This document shows positions 40,601-52,600 of a stretch of 64,000 bases of DNA, piece after piece. Under the pieces are notes generated by a model. It worked only from the letters and a program-made list of their open reading frames with translations. It made no database searches and was not told the DNA's origin. The stretch spans positions 186,001 to 250,000 of the forward strand of contig SEMN01000125.1 in the NCBI GenBank assembly GCA_005408345.1, written 5' to 3'. This DNA comes from Macquaria australasica (lineage: Eukaryota; Chordata; Actinopteri; Centrarchiformes; Percichthyidae). The translations under genes and the position numbers were made by a program. How positions within the stretch are numbered: position 1 is the first letter of the stretch; every line of letters starts with the position of its first letter.

Positions 40601-43600
40601 TTCAGCATCAGTAGAAAGCGGCACGGAGGACAAGGCTCGCAAGATCAAGGCCGAATATGAGAAGAAGCTGAGTGTCATGAACAAGGAGCTCCAGAAGCTC
40701 CACTCGGCTCAGAAGGAGCACGCCCGCCTGCTGAAGAACCAATCGCAGTACGAGAAACAGCTGAAGAAGCTTCAGATGGATGTGGCGGAAATGAAGAAGA
40801 CGAAGGTGGGATTGGTTACAGTAGTTGTCCACTTTAAGGTTGATGGTGATAATACTGTACTGTAATGCTTCTGCTGGAAATTTGGGGTCTCTGACTGCTG
40901 TCTTCTCTTTTTCCTATATTACTGATTGTCTTCTTTGTTTTCTGCAGTTAAATGTGCTTTGAACGATTTGCTTTCATTGGGATTTATATAAAATTGACAA
41001 AATACAGTTGACACAGCACTTATAAATCAATTTAGGGTTCCATCAGAAACATGCAGTCCTGTTGGATCAGCACATATTGTACTCAATTTGCATCTAGTTA
41101 CATCTTTTCTCTTGTGTGTTTCTAGCTTTCCTGTAAATTTCTATTTGAAATTTCTTTACCCCACTTTATTTTAAAAACAGAAATGACTGAGTGAATGAAA
41201 ATGTACAGTAGGTCAGACTCATTGCAGTCAATATTCAACAAGCAGTATTTTTTTAAAGGATGAAGAAAAAGTAAAGAGGGATGATTCAAGAAGCGCTCCA
41301 TAAATCAAATCTAATGAGAACTTTCACAACCAAATATGGACTTCCTTTCTCTATACATGTGTATATAATATGAATATTTCTGATTTGATTGTTCCAGGTT
41401 CGTCTCATGAAGCAGATGAAGGAGCAGCAGGAGAAGAACAGGATGAACGAGTCCCGCAGGAACCGAGAAATTGCTTCCTTAAAGAAAGACCAGCGCAAGC
41501 AAGAGGTTAGTGACGGCGATGTCCTCCTCTTCATCCTCTTTTGCTTTCAGCTAGCTGTAATTACGTCAGCTGTAATCATTTAACTGTTGTTGATACTGTA
41601 ATTGTTTTACAGCACCAACTAAAGTTACTGGAGGCTCAGAAAAGGCAGCAGGAGCTGATTCTGAGGAGGAAGACTGAGGAGGTGAGCAGTAGTTAGGATT
41701 GTACCTGTACATAATGGATGCAGAAATGCATGTGTGTAATGCTTTTACTGTTCGCCTGTCCTCACTTTTGCAATACCTGTCAGGTGACGGCTCTGAGGAG
41801 GCAAGCCAGGCCCACCTCAGGTAAGGTCATCAGGAAAGTCAATCTCCCAGAAGCAGCCCAGGACTCCCCCCACAGACCTCCATCTGGACGCATGTACTCC
41901 TCCGGCAACGCTGCTCCCAACGGCAATCGGTGAGTCTGTGTGTGCACAAAGGTGTGTTCGGAGCACAAGTAAATAAGGAAGGCCACTACTTCTCTTAAAC
42001 CAAAATAGGACAGGTTTTATCCTTACAACATTAAAATACTGTACATGGAAGTGTTCATAAGTAAGACATTTAACATCTGCACCATCATAAGTCATCCAGG
42101 AAAGGAAAATCCTCTAAATCCTTAAAATGTAACATAAATCTCTCTTTGCACACGGCTGTTTTGCTATTATTGTGTTGGATTTTAATACATAATTCTGCAT
42201 CAGGAATCAATGCAGACTCCTAGTTAACCAGCTCTGGAACATGTTTATGAGCTCATTTACATCATCCCTGAATGTGCTTACACATTCAGGTAGTCACATT
42301 ATTGACTGACGCTGTGTGTGCAGGTCTTCCTACAGGCGCACGGTAGGCGTTTACTCCACAAGAGTCGCGCGCAATAAATGGCAGTCTCTGGAACGACGGA
42401 TGTCTGACGTCATCATGCAGAGGATGACCATCTCCAACATGGAGGCCGACATGAACCGCCTCCTCAAGGTAAAGCTTACAGCAGTGTGTTGTTATGTTGG
42501 TGTTACTGTAAGATGTCTTGATCTGTCAATTACAGAACTAAAGAAGGATAATGAGCAGAACATTATCAGCTTGAAACCTTGAGACTAGCAGGAAATACCC
42601 ATGAAGGCAGGCAAAGGAAAAGGGTTGAACCCCTGCCATCCTCAACATCGATACCGTCAGGTGCCCTCAAGCAAGGCACTTAACTGTCAACCTGCTGTGG
42701 TGCAGCTTCTCGTTGGAGGAAACAGTGGAAGACATGTACTTTACTAGTCTGAGGTTGTAGTAAATGTGCCTCTGCTGTATATATGACACTTGCATTACCA
42801 AAAGGGCAACAACAGGGCAAACAAAGTGCAAAAATATTAATAAGCTGGTAGGTTTACTGACTGATCTAGTAGAAAGAATATGTGTTGCTTTGGACACCTC
42901 AAGTCCCGGAGCTCTCTCCATTGAGTGAATTCCCATCCGAGGTTCACTTTTGTTTTACTTTGGTTTTTATCACTCTCCCTCTTTGGCCCTCTTTGGCCTT
43001 CTTTGCCTCCTCCGTCAACGGGGATCTTTTTCCTTTGCCGGGTAGAGTTTCCACAGTTACTTCGCTGTCTGGGGATACCTACTGATGGCTACCGGGGAAA
43101 ACAAAAGCGCTATCCTCTTCCTGTTTTGGTTGTGCAGTGGTTGACGCACTTCCTTTGTGCTCTAAGCCGAGCCTTAATTTTCCAGGGAGATCGTACCCGG
43201 TGGCAGACAGCATTGCACAGTAAAAGTGAGGCTTATAGGGAAGCAATCTAAACACAGATTGTTTCATTAATCTTTAGCCATTATATGGTGCAATCAACAT
43301 TTACTTCATAATGATAAGTTAAAGCAAAAAACTTGTCTATTGCCACTTTAAGCCTGTGCAGTCAAATGCCCAAATAGAAGTATACACGTGTATATGTTCT
43401 GTTTCAGTTGCCAGTAGTTTTCCACTAAATTCTCTGCTGAATCAAACTGGTCTGACGTTAGAGAAGCTTGAGGAAGTGTCTAGCAGATGTCTGCGAGGGG
43501 ACTGTTGACATGTTTTTGTGTCATATTTCCAGCCTTTGCTGTTTAACTGGTGAGAACTGAGGCGTTGTTTTGGGGGAAAATGCCGTCAAATCCTGACCTT

Positions 43601-46600
43601 GGAGGAGGCTTTAATTACTGCTGTGTAAACCCGGCATAACGTTGGGATGAGGGAATCTGTTACTTCCTGTTTGCTTGGCTTTTTCCCCTCTCCTGTACTA
43701 TTGCAGAGTATACCACATACACATTTAGAAATAACTCCACGGACTGAAATCTGTTTGAATTTCTGTCGATTTTCTTACAAGTCAGTGTGTTTGTGTTCAT
43801 AGCAACGAGAGGAGCTGACCAAGCGTAAAGAGAAGGTCATCAGGAAGAGGGACCGGCTGATCAGGGAGGGGCCAGAGGCAGAGAAGGCGGTGCTTCCCCT
43901 GAACGAGGAAGTGGATGCGCTGAATGCCAACATTGACTACATCAATGACAGCATCGCAGACTGTCAGGCCAACATCATGCAGATGGAGGAAACCAAGGTG
44001 AGACAGGCGGAAAACTTTGGGAATTGGTAGCCTGAAAGTTGGATTTTAAAAAACATGTCTGACACTTTATTTAGTTGTACTGGCTGGTTAAATAGAAGGA
44101 GCTTCCAATTGGCCAAACTTTCATGTGATGAAAGGTGTTCTTAGCAGGTATTCACTGAGAAATAGCGAGTTTCAGAGAATTTAGCTCTCCACAAAAATCC
44201 TTTTATGTCTTTCTTTAGTTGAAGTTGTATGAATTCATGCTGTTGTGTGTTTTTTTTTTCCCAGGAGGAAGGCGACACAGTGGACATCTCTGCTGTCGTT
44301 GGTTCCTGCACTCTGACAGAAGCTCGTTTTCTGCTGGATCACTTCATGTCAATGGCGATCAACAAGGTACCAGCGCATATAATAGTGTTTATCATCAGGA
44401 AGAATCACATCGGTACTGCTTTACAACATGAATGGCTGCTTTACAACATGAATAAGAAGGCCAATGATTCTTAGGCACATATCAACACCTCTCACTGCCT
44501 GATTATTCACTACGAATCAGGCAATTTTATTTAGTTATTTTTCTTCCTTTCAAATGTCTTTATTGGTTTTAACACAGAAATGAATAACATAATAACACAA
44601 TTGGCGGTAATGTTAACAGTGTTCTGTGGTAATCTTATTACAAACCCCAGTCAACAACAACAACAACAAAAAGGGAGATTTATTTGTCGATTACTTCATT
44701 GATAGGCAGGGTCAATTTTATTTTTTAACATCAGCCTGGTCAGGGGCTGCAGAAGAAAATTTCATTTGTCTAAATCTGCCACATTTACTTCAAAATTATG
44801 TCATTTAATATACATGGCCCACATCATGTATTATTTTTGCCAATAAAATTAATTTTAGATCATGAAGAAGAAAGTGAAGTGGGGTTTTTGTAACATTGTT
44901 ATTCCAGCAAAAGTTCATAAAAAGGCATCAGATACATGTTACTATGTATGATATGTAGTTACACATGCATGAGATGGACATTGAATACTACTATAAATTG
45001 TGTAATGTCTGTTGACCTCTTCAGGGTCTCCAGGCAGCCCAGAAGGAGTCTCAGGTGAAGGTGATGGAGGGCAGGCTGAAGCAGACGGAGATCACCAGCG
45101 CCACACAGAACCAGCTGCTTTTTCACATGCTGAAGGAGAAGGCCGAGTTCAACCCGGAGCTGGATGCGCTGCTGGGGAACGCCCTCCAAGGTAACGACGG
45201 CGTTTTGTTTTGGTTGAGGTAGAAGCGGAGATGAGGACCCAAAACACGGACCAGACTCCTAGTTGAACCCAGTCCACCTCCTGGAAGTGTCATTAATATC
45301 GTGCCAAGTAAAACTGGGATTTAGAAAATGTAAATGTGCCACTAAACATGTCTTTCCACGCGTCTGTTACAAAACATTTGGCCTTTCAGGAAGTGGAACG
45401 GGTTGCTGGTCAGTTGCATGATTGGGCCTATTTGACATGCTCTTGCCTGTTGCCTTCTGCTGAATAGAAGCTGGCTGATTTATTATACAACTGATACAGA
45501 ATTCCACTGTTAAGGTCTGGTACAAAGCTCATATTACTATAATACAAATTCCTAAAAAGGTTTACATTTTATTGATTTTACAGTAATTCTCCAACAATAA
45601 TTGTGTAACTTTTTGTGAGTGTAAATGTATTTTTGCCAGCCTCTGTTCAGTGGAACACTCTGTTTACAGTAGCTGCACTTTATTTTCTTTTGTTTTTTTT
45701 TGTTTTTTTTTAGAATTTCGGGGGACTGTTTTTGATTTGTGCAATGCCTTTTTTCTGTTCCCCCACGTTTTCTTGTTTTGTTATGTTTTTTTTTACAGAG
45801 CTAGGTAACATCCCGGCTGGTAAGTGAAACCATAATTAGACTCTTATCTGTGTTACGAATGCATGGTTCCTTCCCTTTGCACTTTGAAAACTAACTAAAC
45901 ATAACATGAACAGGTGCATGAGGTGCAATGCAACCAGGCTTCCCTCCATCTGTCTGCTGACCTCTCCCTTCCCTTCCCCTCATCTGGATACCCTCCTCCT
46001 CCTCCTCCTCCTAGCTCACCATGTGCTACAGCCTCCATGCTTTAGCACCCTGCTAACCCCAGACCCTTCTACAGGAACATTACAACATGGATATTTTAGC
46101 TCTGTCGGACCCTGTAGGTCAGCTGACCCCATCGGGAGCAACGGACTAATGATTCTTCACACTCCTCCACCTTGTTGTCTCATATCGGGTCTTTTACCTT
46201 TGCCCCAACTTGCCCATACATCTCTCTTTATAACCCTTGCCACCTGACTGCTCTCTGACCTCTGACCGCTCCCCTTTTCGATCCATCTGATCACATTGAG
46301 CTCAGTGAGGAAGTTTCTGTTTGTCGATAAAACAGCATGGCGCTGCGCTGACATCGCCCTCGTCTGCTTCACTTGTTCATCCTTTCTACATCCATTTTGC
46401 GCAACTAAAGTCAAGAAAATTGTGCCATCCTTTAGTGAAAGTGAGCAAAAGGATACATGATTTAGTCTTAGGCAAGGTGTACGTGCTAAGAACCATTTTA
46501 GAAAGTTATAAGCAGTCATCTCAGTCGGATAAGAGGTTTTTCTATCATTTCTAATATTATTTATTGATCTCATTTGACAGAAAACGGGGACGATAGCAGC

Positions 46601-49600
46601 AGTGATGAGTCTGCCCAGAGCCCTTCTGCAGAGGGAAAGTAAGTTTATTTTATGTGTGCTGTGGTATATGTTATGATATGCTGATTTATGCTATGCTATG
46701 TTAGTTACATTATGTTGCATTGCATTACAATATGCTGTCATATCTTGTCTTATTTAATGTTACTTATGTTGATGTATCTTATGACATACTTGTATAATGC
46801 TGTCACATTATTTTATGATTTTATTGTGTTTATCTTATATGTTAATGTTGTCTTACATTATTTCTATTTTTTTTTTTTTTTAATTCTCTTTTTATTTAAA
46901 TGTATAGAGGCCCATACAAACAATGTGATCATTGTAACAAGACATAGAAGCCTTATCTATCCAAGTCTTCTGTGAAAACAGTTGTAACTGAAAATAGAGC
47001 TGAGTAGCGATATATGATACAGAAGCAAGTAAGGACCAATAAAAAAAATACAGGTATAAAAAACTAAATGCATAATTGAAAAACAGAACTTAATAAATAG
47101 AACAAGAATGTTGTGGTAAACAGAGACATTCACATTGAACAAATGATGGACATAGTGACAAGTGAAATGTACAAAATCCAACTCCAGTCCAACTTTTCCT
47201 GTTACAGTCTAATAGAAAACAATATGCTTTCCATCCTAAAAGCATCATAAATAATTTCAATTCGATCATAAGTCGTATTTCTGGTTTTAGCCACTTTCTA
47301 GTCACGGCTTTTCTGCCAGCTGCATTTACACTACAGAAAATGTGTCTGATATAAGAGGGAACATTTTCTGAAGGCAGGGCGCCCAGTTACAGGCTCTCCA
47401 ATTCAAATGTAATGTCCACCTGGAATACTTTTTGTAAAAATGTTACGAACCTCCTGCCAAGAAAAGCTTATTTTTATTTTTCATTTACGTTGTGTTTGTG
47501 TTATACATTTATGTTGCATGTTATGTTACCTTATTTAATGTTTTATTATTTATCTTATAATGTTATGTTGCATTTATAATGTGTTCATGTTATATGTTTG
47601 TTTTGTTATATGATGTGTTGTGTTTTGTGTTATATGTTTATTAATACTCGCATATAAAACTCATTTATTCCCTCTAGCACCTTGGCATCAGATCTAATGA
47701 AACTCTGTGGAGACACCAAAACAAGAAATAAGGTATTATAATGTCTATTGTATTTATGCCTCATTGTCTGCATACACTAGTATTTCCCCAATGACTTCCT
47801 GTCTTAATTTTCACTTGTCTGTGCTGTACAGGCTCGTAGGAGGACCACCACTCAGATGGAGTTGCTGTACGCAAACAGTGACTCCGCCCCCGACACGCCC
47901 ACTGCAGACTTCTCCAGTCCGATGCTGCCGTTAGCTGAAACACCGGATGGGGGAGGAGATGTGGACTCGTCAGGCTCATCAGTCAGGGACTACACAGCTC
48001 TCTCCCCCGGCTTTTCCTCTAAAATGGGCAGCATGTAAGTCCAGGCCCGGCACTCTTTCGCTAACACAATGATTACTACTTCCTTCCTTCCTGCATGTTT
48101 GATGTTGCTGCTGCATCCTCTGCTTTATTTAATTTTGTTTCACATTATTCATGAGCATCCTTACATCAAATGGCCTTCCATCCCTCCAACTGATGAGTCC
48201 CTTTGAGGTAGAAGCATGTAGAGAGGAGCCAGTATTAACATTTGTATGGCTTATTTATTACTGTCCCCCTGTAGAAAGCACCTTTCTAAGCCCTCATCAC
48301 AGCTGTGTTTCACACTGAAAGCAAAATACTAACAAGGCCGCTTTAACTGGCCTGTGAAAGGCCATGCTTCAAACCTAAGTGCATATTGACTTGTATATAA
48401 AAAGAGCCTTGGCTGACAGTGATCCATCAGCAAATAAAGTAATAGAATTATATTTTAGTGTAGCACAAAACCTACACAGTAGTTAAACATGAGCTTGGCG
48501 AAGAACCACCGCTGTTTTGGGACTTTAAATATCAGGTAACTGTGTTTCTATGTGTACTGCATGCTCATCTCTTCATTGTTGCCATTATTTTATGTTGGTT
48601 TCACATCCTTTTTTGTATTATTCTTTGTGTTGTTTCTGTATAACTGTTATGAAACTGAACCATCAGTTCTGGCTCCAGAGCTTCGTCAGGGGTGGAAAAG
48701 CGAGCTCCGGAGCCTTCGCCACTCTCTCGCAGGAAGACCTATGACAAGGCACAAGCAGCAGCCGACAGGGCAAAAGTCAAGGAGAGTAAACAGTAAGAGC
48801 TTGCTGCCGACATTGTGGCTGCAAAGCCGAAAAAAATTCAAATAACTTCACTTCAACTCTACTAATATTCCTTTTCTCAGTTCCTGCTTTAGAGAAGCAT
48901 GTGGTCTCTAAATCAACTAAATCCAAAATGCTCTGTGCCTGGTGTGATAACCTTTGACCTGAATCTAAACTTATATTGTTCTTACCTAACTTGGATATTA
49001 TGTCTCTTTGTTGAGCCATAATGGGGATTTTTTATTCACCTTGCTAATCAGTCCCTCTGCTGCTAATTGATATGCACGTTATTTGCTGAGGAAATCACTG
49101 TCCTTTCCCTTTCTTTGTCTTATCAGTAAATTCCTGTGAGTGAGACTGAAATGGATGAATGTGCTGAAAAATGACAATATGATGTCAACTTGTATTCACG
49201 TGTTAAAAACGTTTCTAGTCCCTGACGTGCTGTCTCAAAATTTATGATAGATATAGATATGTTAGTGTTAATGACACTGTTGAGAATAGTTACTTTGATA
49301 AATGTTAATATTTGAGTTTTTTAAGCTTTTGTTGGCATGACTTGCACACGTTTACCTCTGTGTGCACATCAGCTGTTTGCCAACATTTACTTCGCATGGG
49401 GTCGATATGAGTGCTGAATATTGCTGCATTCGTGTCATATGGGAAAGCCAGTTTCTTAAGAGAGAAAAAAACTGTTAATATCAGATTTCCGGTGGTTAAC
49501 GCTACTTGAAATCCAAAGATTGGCTGACTTCATGCCTCCATCACGGTGTAGAGTGTGATTTGTTAATTTGCATACAACACTCCTAAATAAATCATTTTTA

Positions 49601-52600
49601 TTACATGGCATTTTGTGATTGCACAGATACAGATGATAAACTTTATTTATTCGTTGTTAAGGAGGAATTTTAGCCTTTATTGATAGCAGATAGAGAAGGA
49701 AATACCATGCAGCAACAAGGGTCCCTGACCAGAACTAAACCAAGGACACTGCAATTACACAGAATGTGTTTTGACCACCAGACCACCAGAGCAAACCAAA
49801 TGAACTTTAAGGAACCCTTTAGGCTGTAACATAACATTTACTCCGCCACCACCCTCAGGCTACATGTGACATTTTTTGATGGATACGAATCTTAAGATTC
49901 TCTTCTTCAATTTTGTGTGTATGCATTACAGCCTCGCGCTAGCTGTGCTGAAGTTAGATTTAAGCTATGGATAGAAGATACTTTGATATAAGCTGCAATA
50001 TACTTGTATTATTTTCGTCTTAAAGAGGTAGTGTACATTTAAACATGTTTTTTGAGCTGTAAACTAAATGATAGGACTGTACTGTGATGAAACACATCAA
50101 TGCTGCTGTTAATATTGACATTTCTTACCAAATTTATAAAAATCTGCATTTCATGGGTTGAAAACGGCTCAACATGCCATCTGTTTTAAATCAGCCCTGA
50201 ACCTGCAAGGCCAATGCTGACATAGAGTCAACCGGTTGGGACCCGTCTACGTCATGAAATTTATATAAAAAAAGACTCTAATCAGTGTCAGTCAGTCTCC
50301 CCTCTATCCCCTGACCCACACATCGAGGCCACACCTCCTACAGCTGTTGTTCTCTCATTCGTTGCATTTAAATATGCTGGGAGAGAGTTATAGCTGGATT
50401 TGAGGGTGTAGTTACATTTTAGGCAAGGCAGCTTTATTTATATAGCACATTTCAAGCACAGAGGCAATTCCAATTGCTTTATATAGGCAAAGAAAAGCAT
50501 TAGAATGACATTCAAAACAATAAGAATAAAATCAATTAAGATAGAATAAATTGAAATTCTAAAATGAAATAAAGTACAGTGACAGCGCAGTAATAAGTTC
50601 TAAGTTGCCAGTGCAGCAAAGGAAATAAAAGTGCATTAGAGAATCCAGTCAAGCAAAGGCACAGGAGAACAGCAGAGTTTTAAATTTAGATTTGAATATT
50701 AAAATTTTATATTATTTTCATACCAAAAATTGTTTGCTCCAGATTTTCTTTCTCTTGTTACAATGAAAAGCCTCCAAAACAAATTCAGCTGCTTGATGAT
50801 ATTAAAGGAGCGTCAAGCGTTTGAGTATAGTAGAGGGTGTGGTATGTTCACAGATTGTGAAGCCTCTTGATTTGTGATTGACTTAATGATTTTCACTGAA
50901 GCCAGGCCACTAAACCCCTGGGATATGTAAATGAACTACTGTGAAATGATCAAAGAAATGCTTTTGTGGAGCTCTGATGAGGCAGGAACTTTCACACCTG
51001 GACAATATATTGACAGAATGATAGTGGCCTGAAATATCCATGGACTGATAAACCCAGTAAACTAGTAAAAATGTCTTCTTTATGGCTTCAGATGAATCCG
51101 AACACGTGAGCACTTTTCCTGTCAAGCTGTCCTGACAGTTGCTCCCATATGATGTGAATGCAGCATATGCGTCTCCCTTCTGTCCTCGTGCAGTCCTCCC
51201 ACACTCCTGCCAGCAGTGTGTAAACAGCTTAGCACACACTTTAATTATGCTGCAGCTTAATTGGCAGCCCTACTGTCTTCCTTCACAGCCCAGTCATCAG
51301 GAGCCTGAAAAGCAGCCCACCACTTCCTCTCTCCCCTACCGCTCGTCCCGGTAACCACATTGCCGTGTTTAGCTGTATGACAGGGTATCTGGGGCGCACT
51401 GTACACGCCCTGCAGGATAAGTAAGAACCAGAGATAAGTAAAATTGACACAAGCCTGCCAGAGAGTCAGATTAGAGTCGGGGAAAGATGCTGAGGATGAT
51501 TTTTGCACTCCAAAATCTGTCAGTCGCTGTCAAATGCTGGCCAAAGCCTTATTTCCCAAGTTACAGTAGATATCTCCTGTTAATGTAGACATGAGGCATA
51601 CATGTAGATCTGTAGCAGTACGTTCACATTTAGATTTTGAAGTGTAATATTGCAGTGTTACAATATAAATAACTAGCTTTTTGATTATTTTGTAGTCTAA
51701 GTCATTTAGTTTTAGAAATCTAAAGTGCCAATGGCCTCAGTACAAAATGGACCCTGCAAGTGTCCTAAAACCATTCGAGGCCATACTAGTGGTATTGCAT
51801 GGGATTGTAATTCGTATTGTTTGGCCCGTTAAATGCACATAACTACTGATCATTTTACTGTAGGATTGAAGATTTGTTTTCCACCTTCCATGTAGCCATT
51901 ATATTCCTTTCATTTCAGTTGTTTTGAATATAATGGAAAATCAATTTAAACAGACTTTGGTGACAGGTAATCCATCACAGAAAACGTCTTGTTTTCTTCA
52001 TTGATTTTGGTCAGTTATGTTGTTGCATAGCAATGCAATTGTGAGCATGGATTGTGTTCCTTTATTGGTGCATTAAAGCATTTTAAAGTCCGCTGCCAGA
52101 AGGCATTTTTTTAAATCCAAGAAACGGCTAACTTCAAATTGTCCTTCTCATCAAGTTTGCTTATAGTTTTCCTGCTGGAGTTGATTTCCTGATAAAACAC
52201 CAGCTTCTCAATGCAATGTTTGTTTGCAGGCAGCCCAGAAATCCAGAACGCAGGAGCTTCATAAGGAAGTGTTTTCAAAATAAAATCATCTCTACTTGCA
52301 AATGCGTTACTGTGGCTGTGTCTGAAATCACTCCCATGTTCACTCTGCATAATAAGTACTCAATAGTTGACTAGTTGGTAGTACATTTAGATATCAGACA
52401 CTTCATTTCATCATTTTGCGCCGTCACTGAGAGGTACAGTATTGCATTACTGTGATTTACATATGTATCAAATTTGAAAGCATTGCATTGTACAATTCCT
52501 AGCAAAAATAGTGTATATGCCATGGATGCTGTTTTCATCTCATGGGATTTTTTTGAGTGGACAATGTACTTCATGTATTCTAATCCTGGAGTGGGGACAC

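Noticed and set aside
45906..46247. 113-codon open frame in intron 24
   Set aside because: Leu/Pro/Ser low complexity around a (CCT)n run, no family resemblance, and no splice phase that fits the gene.
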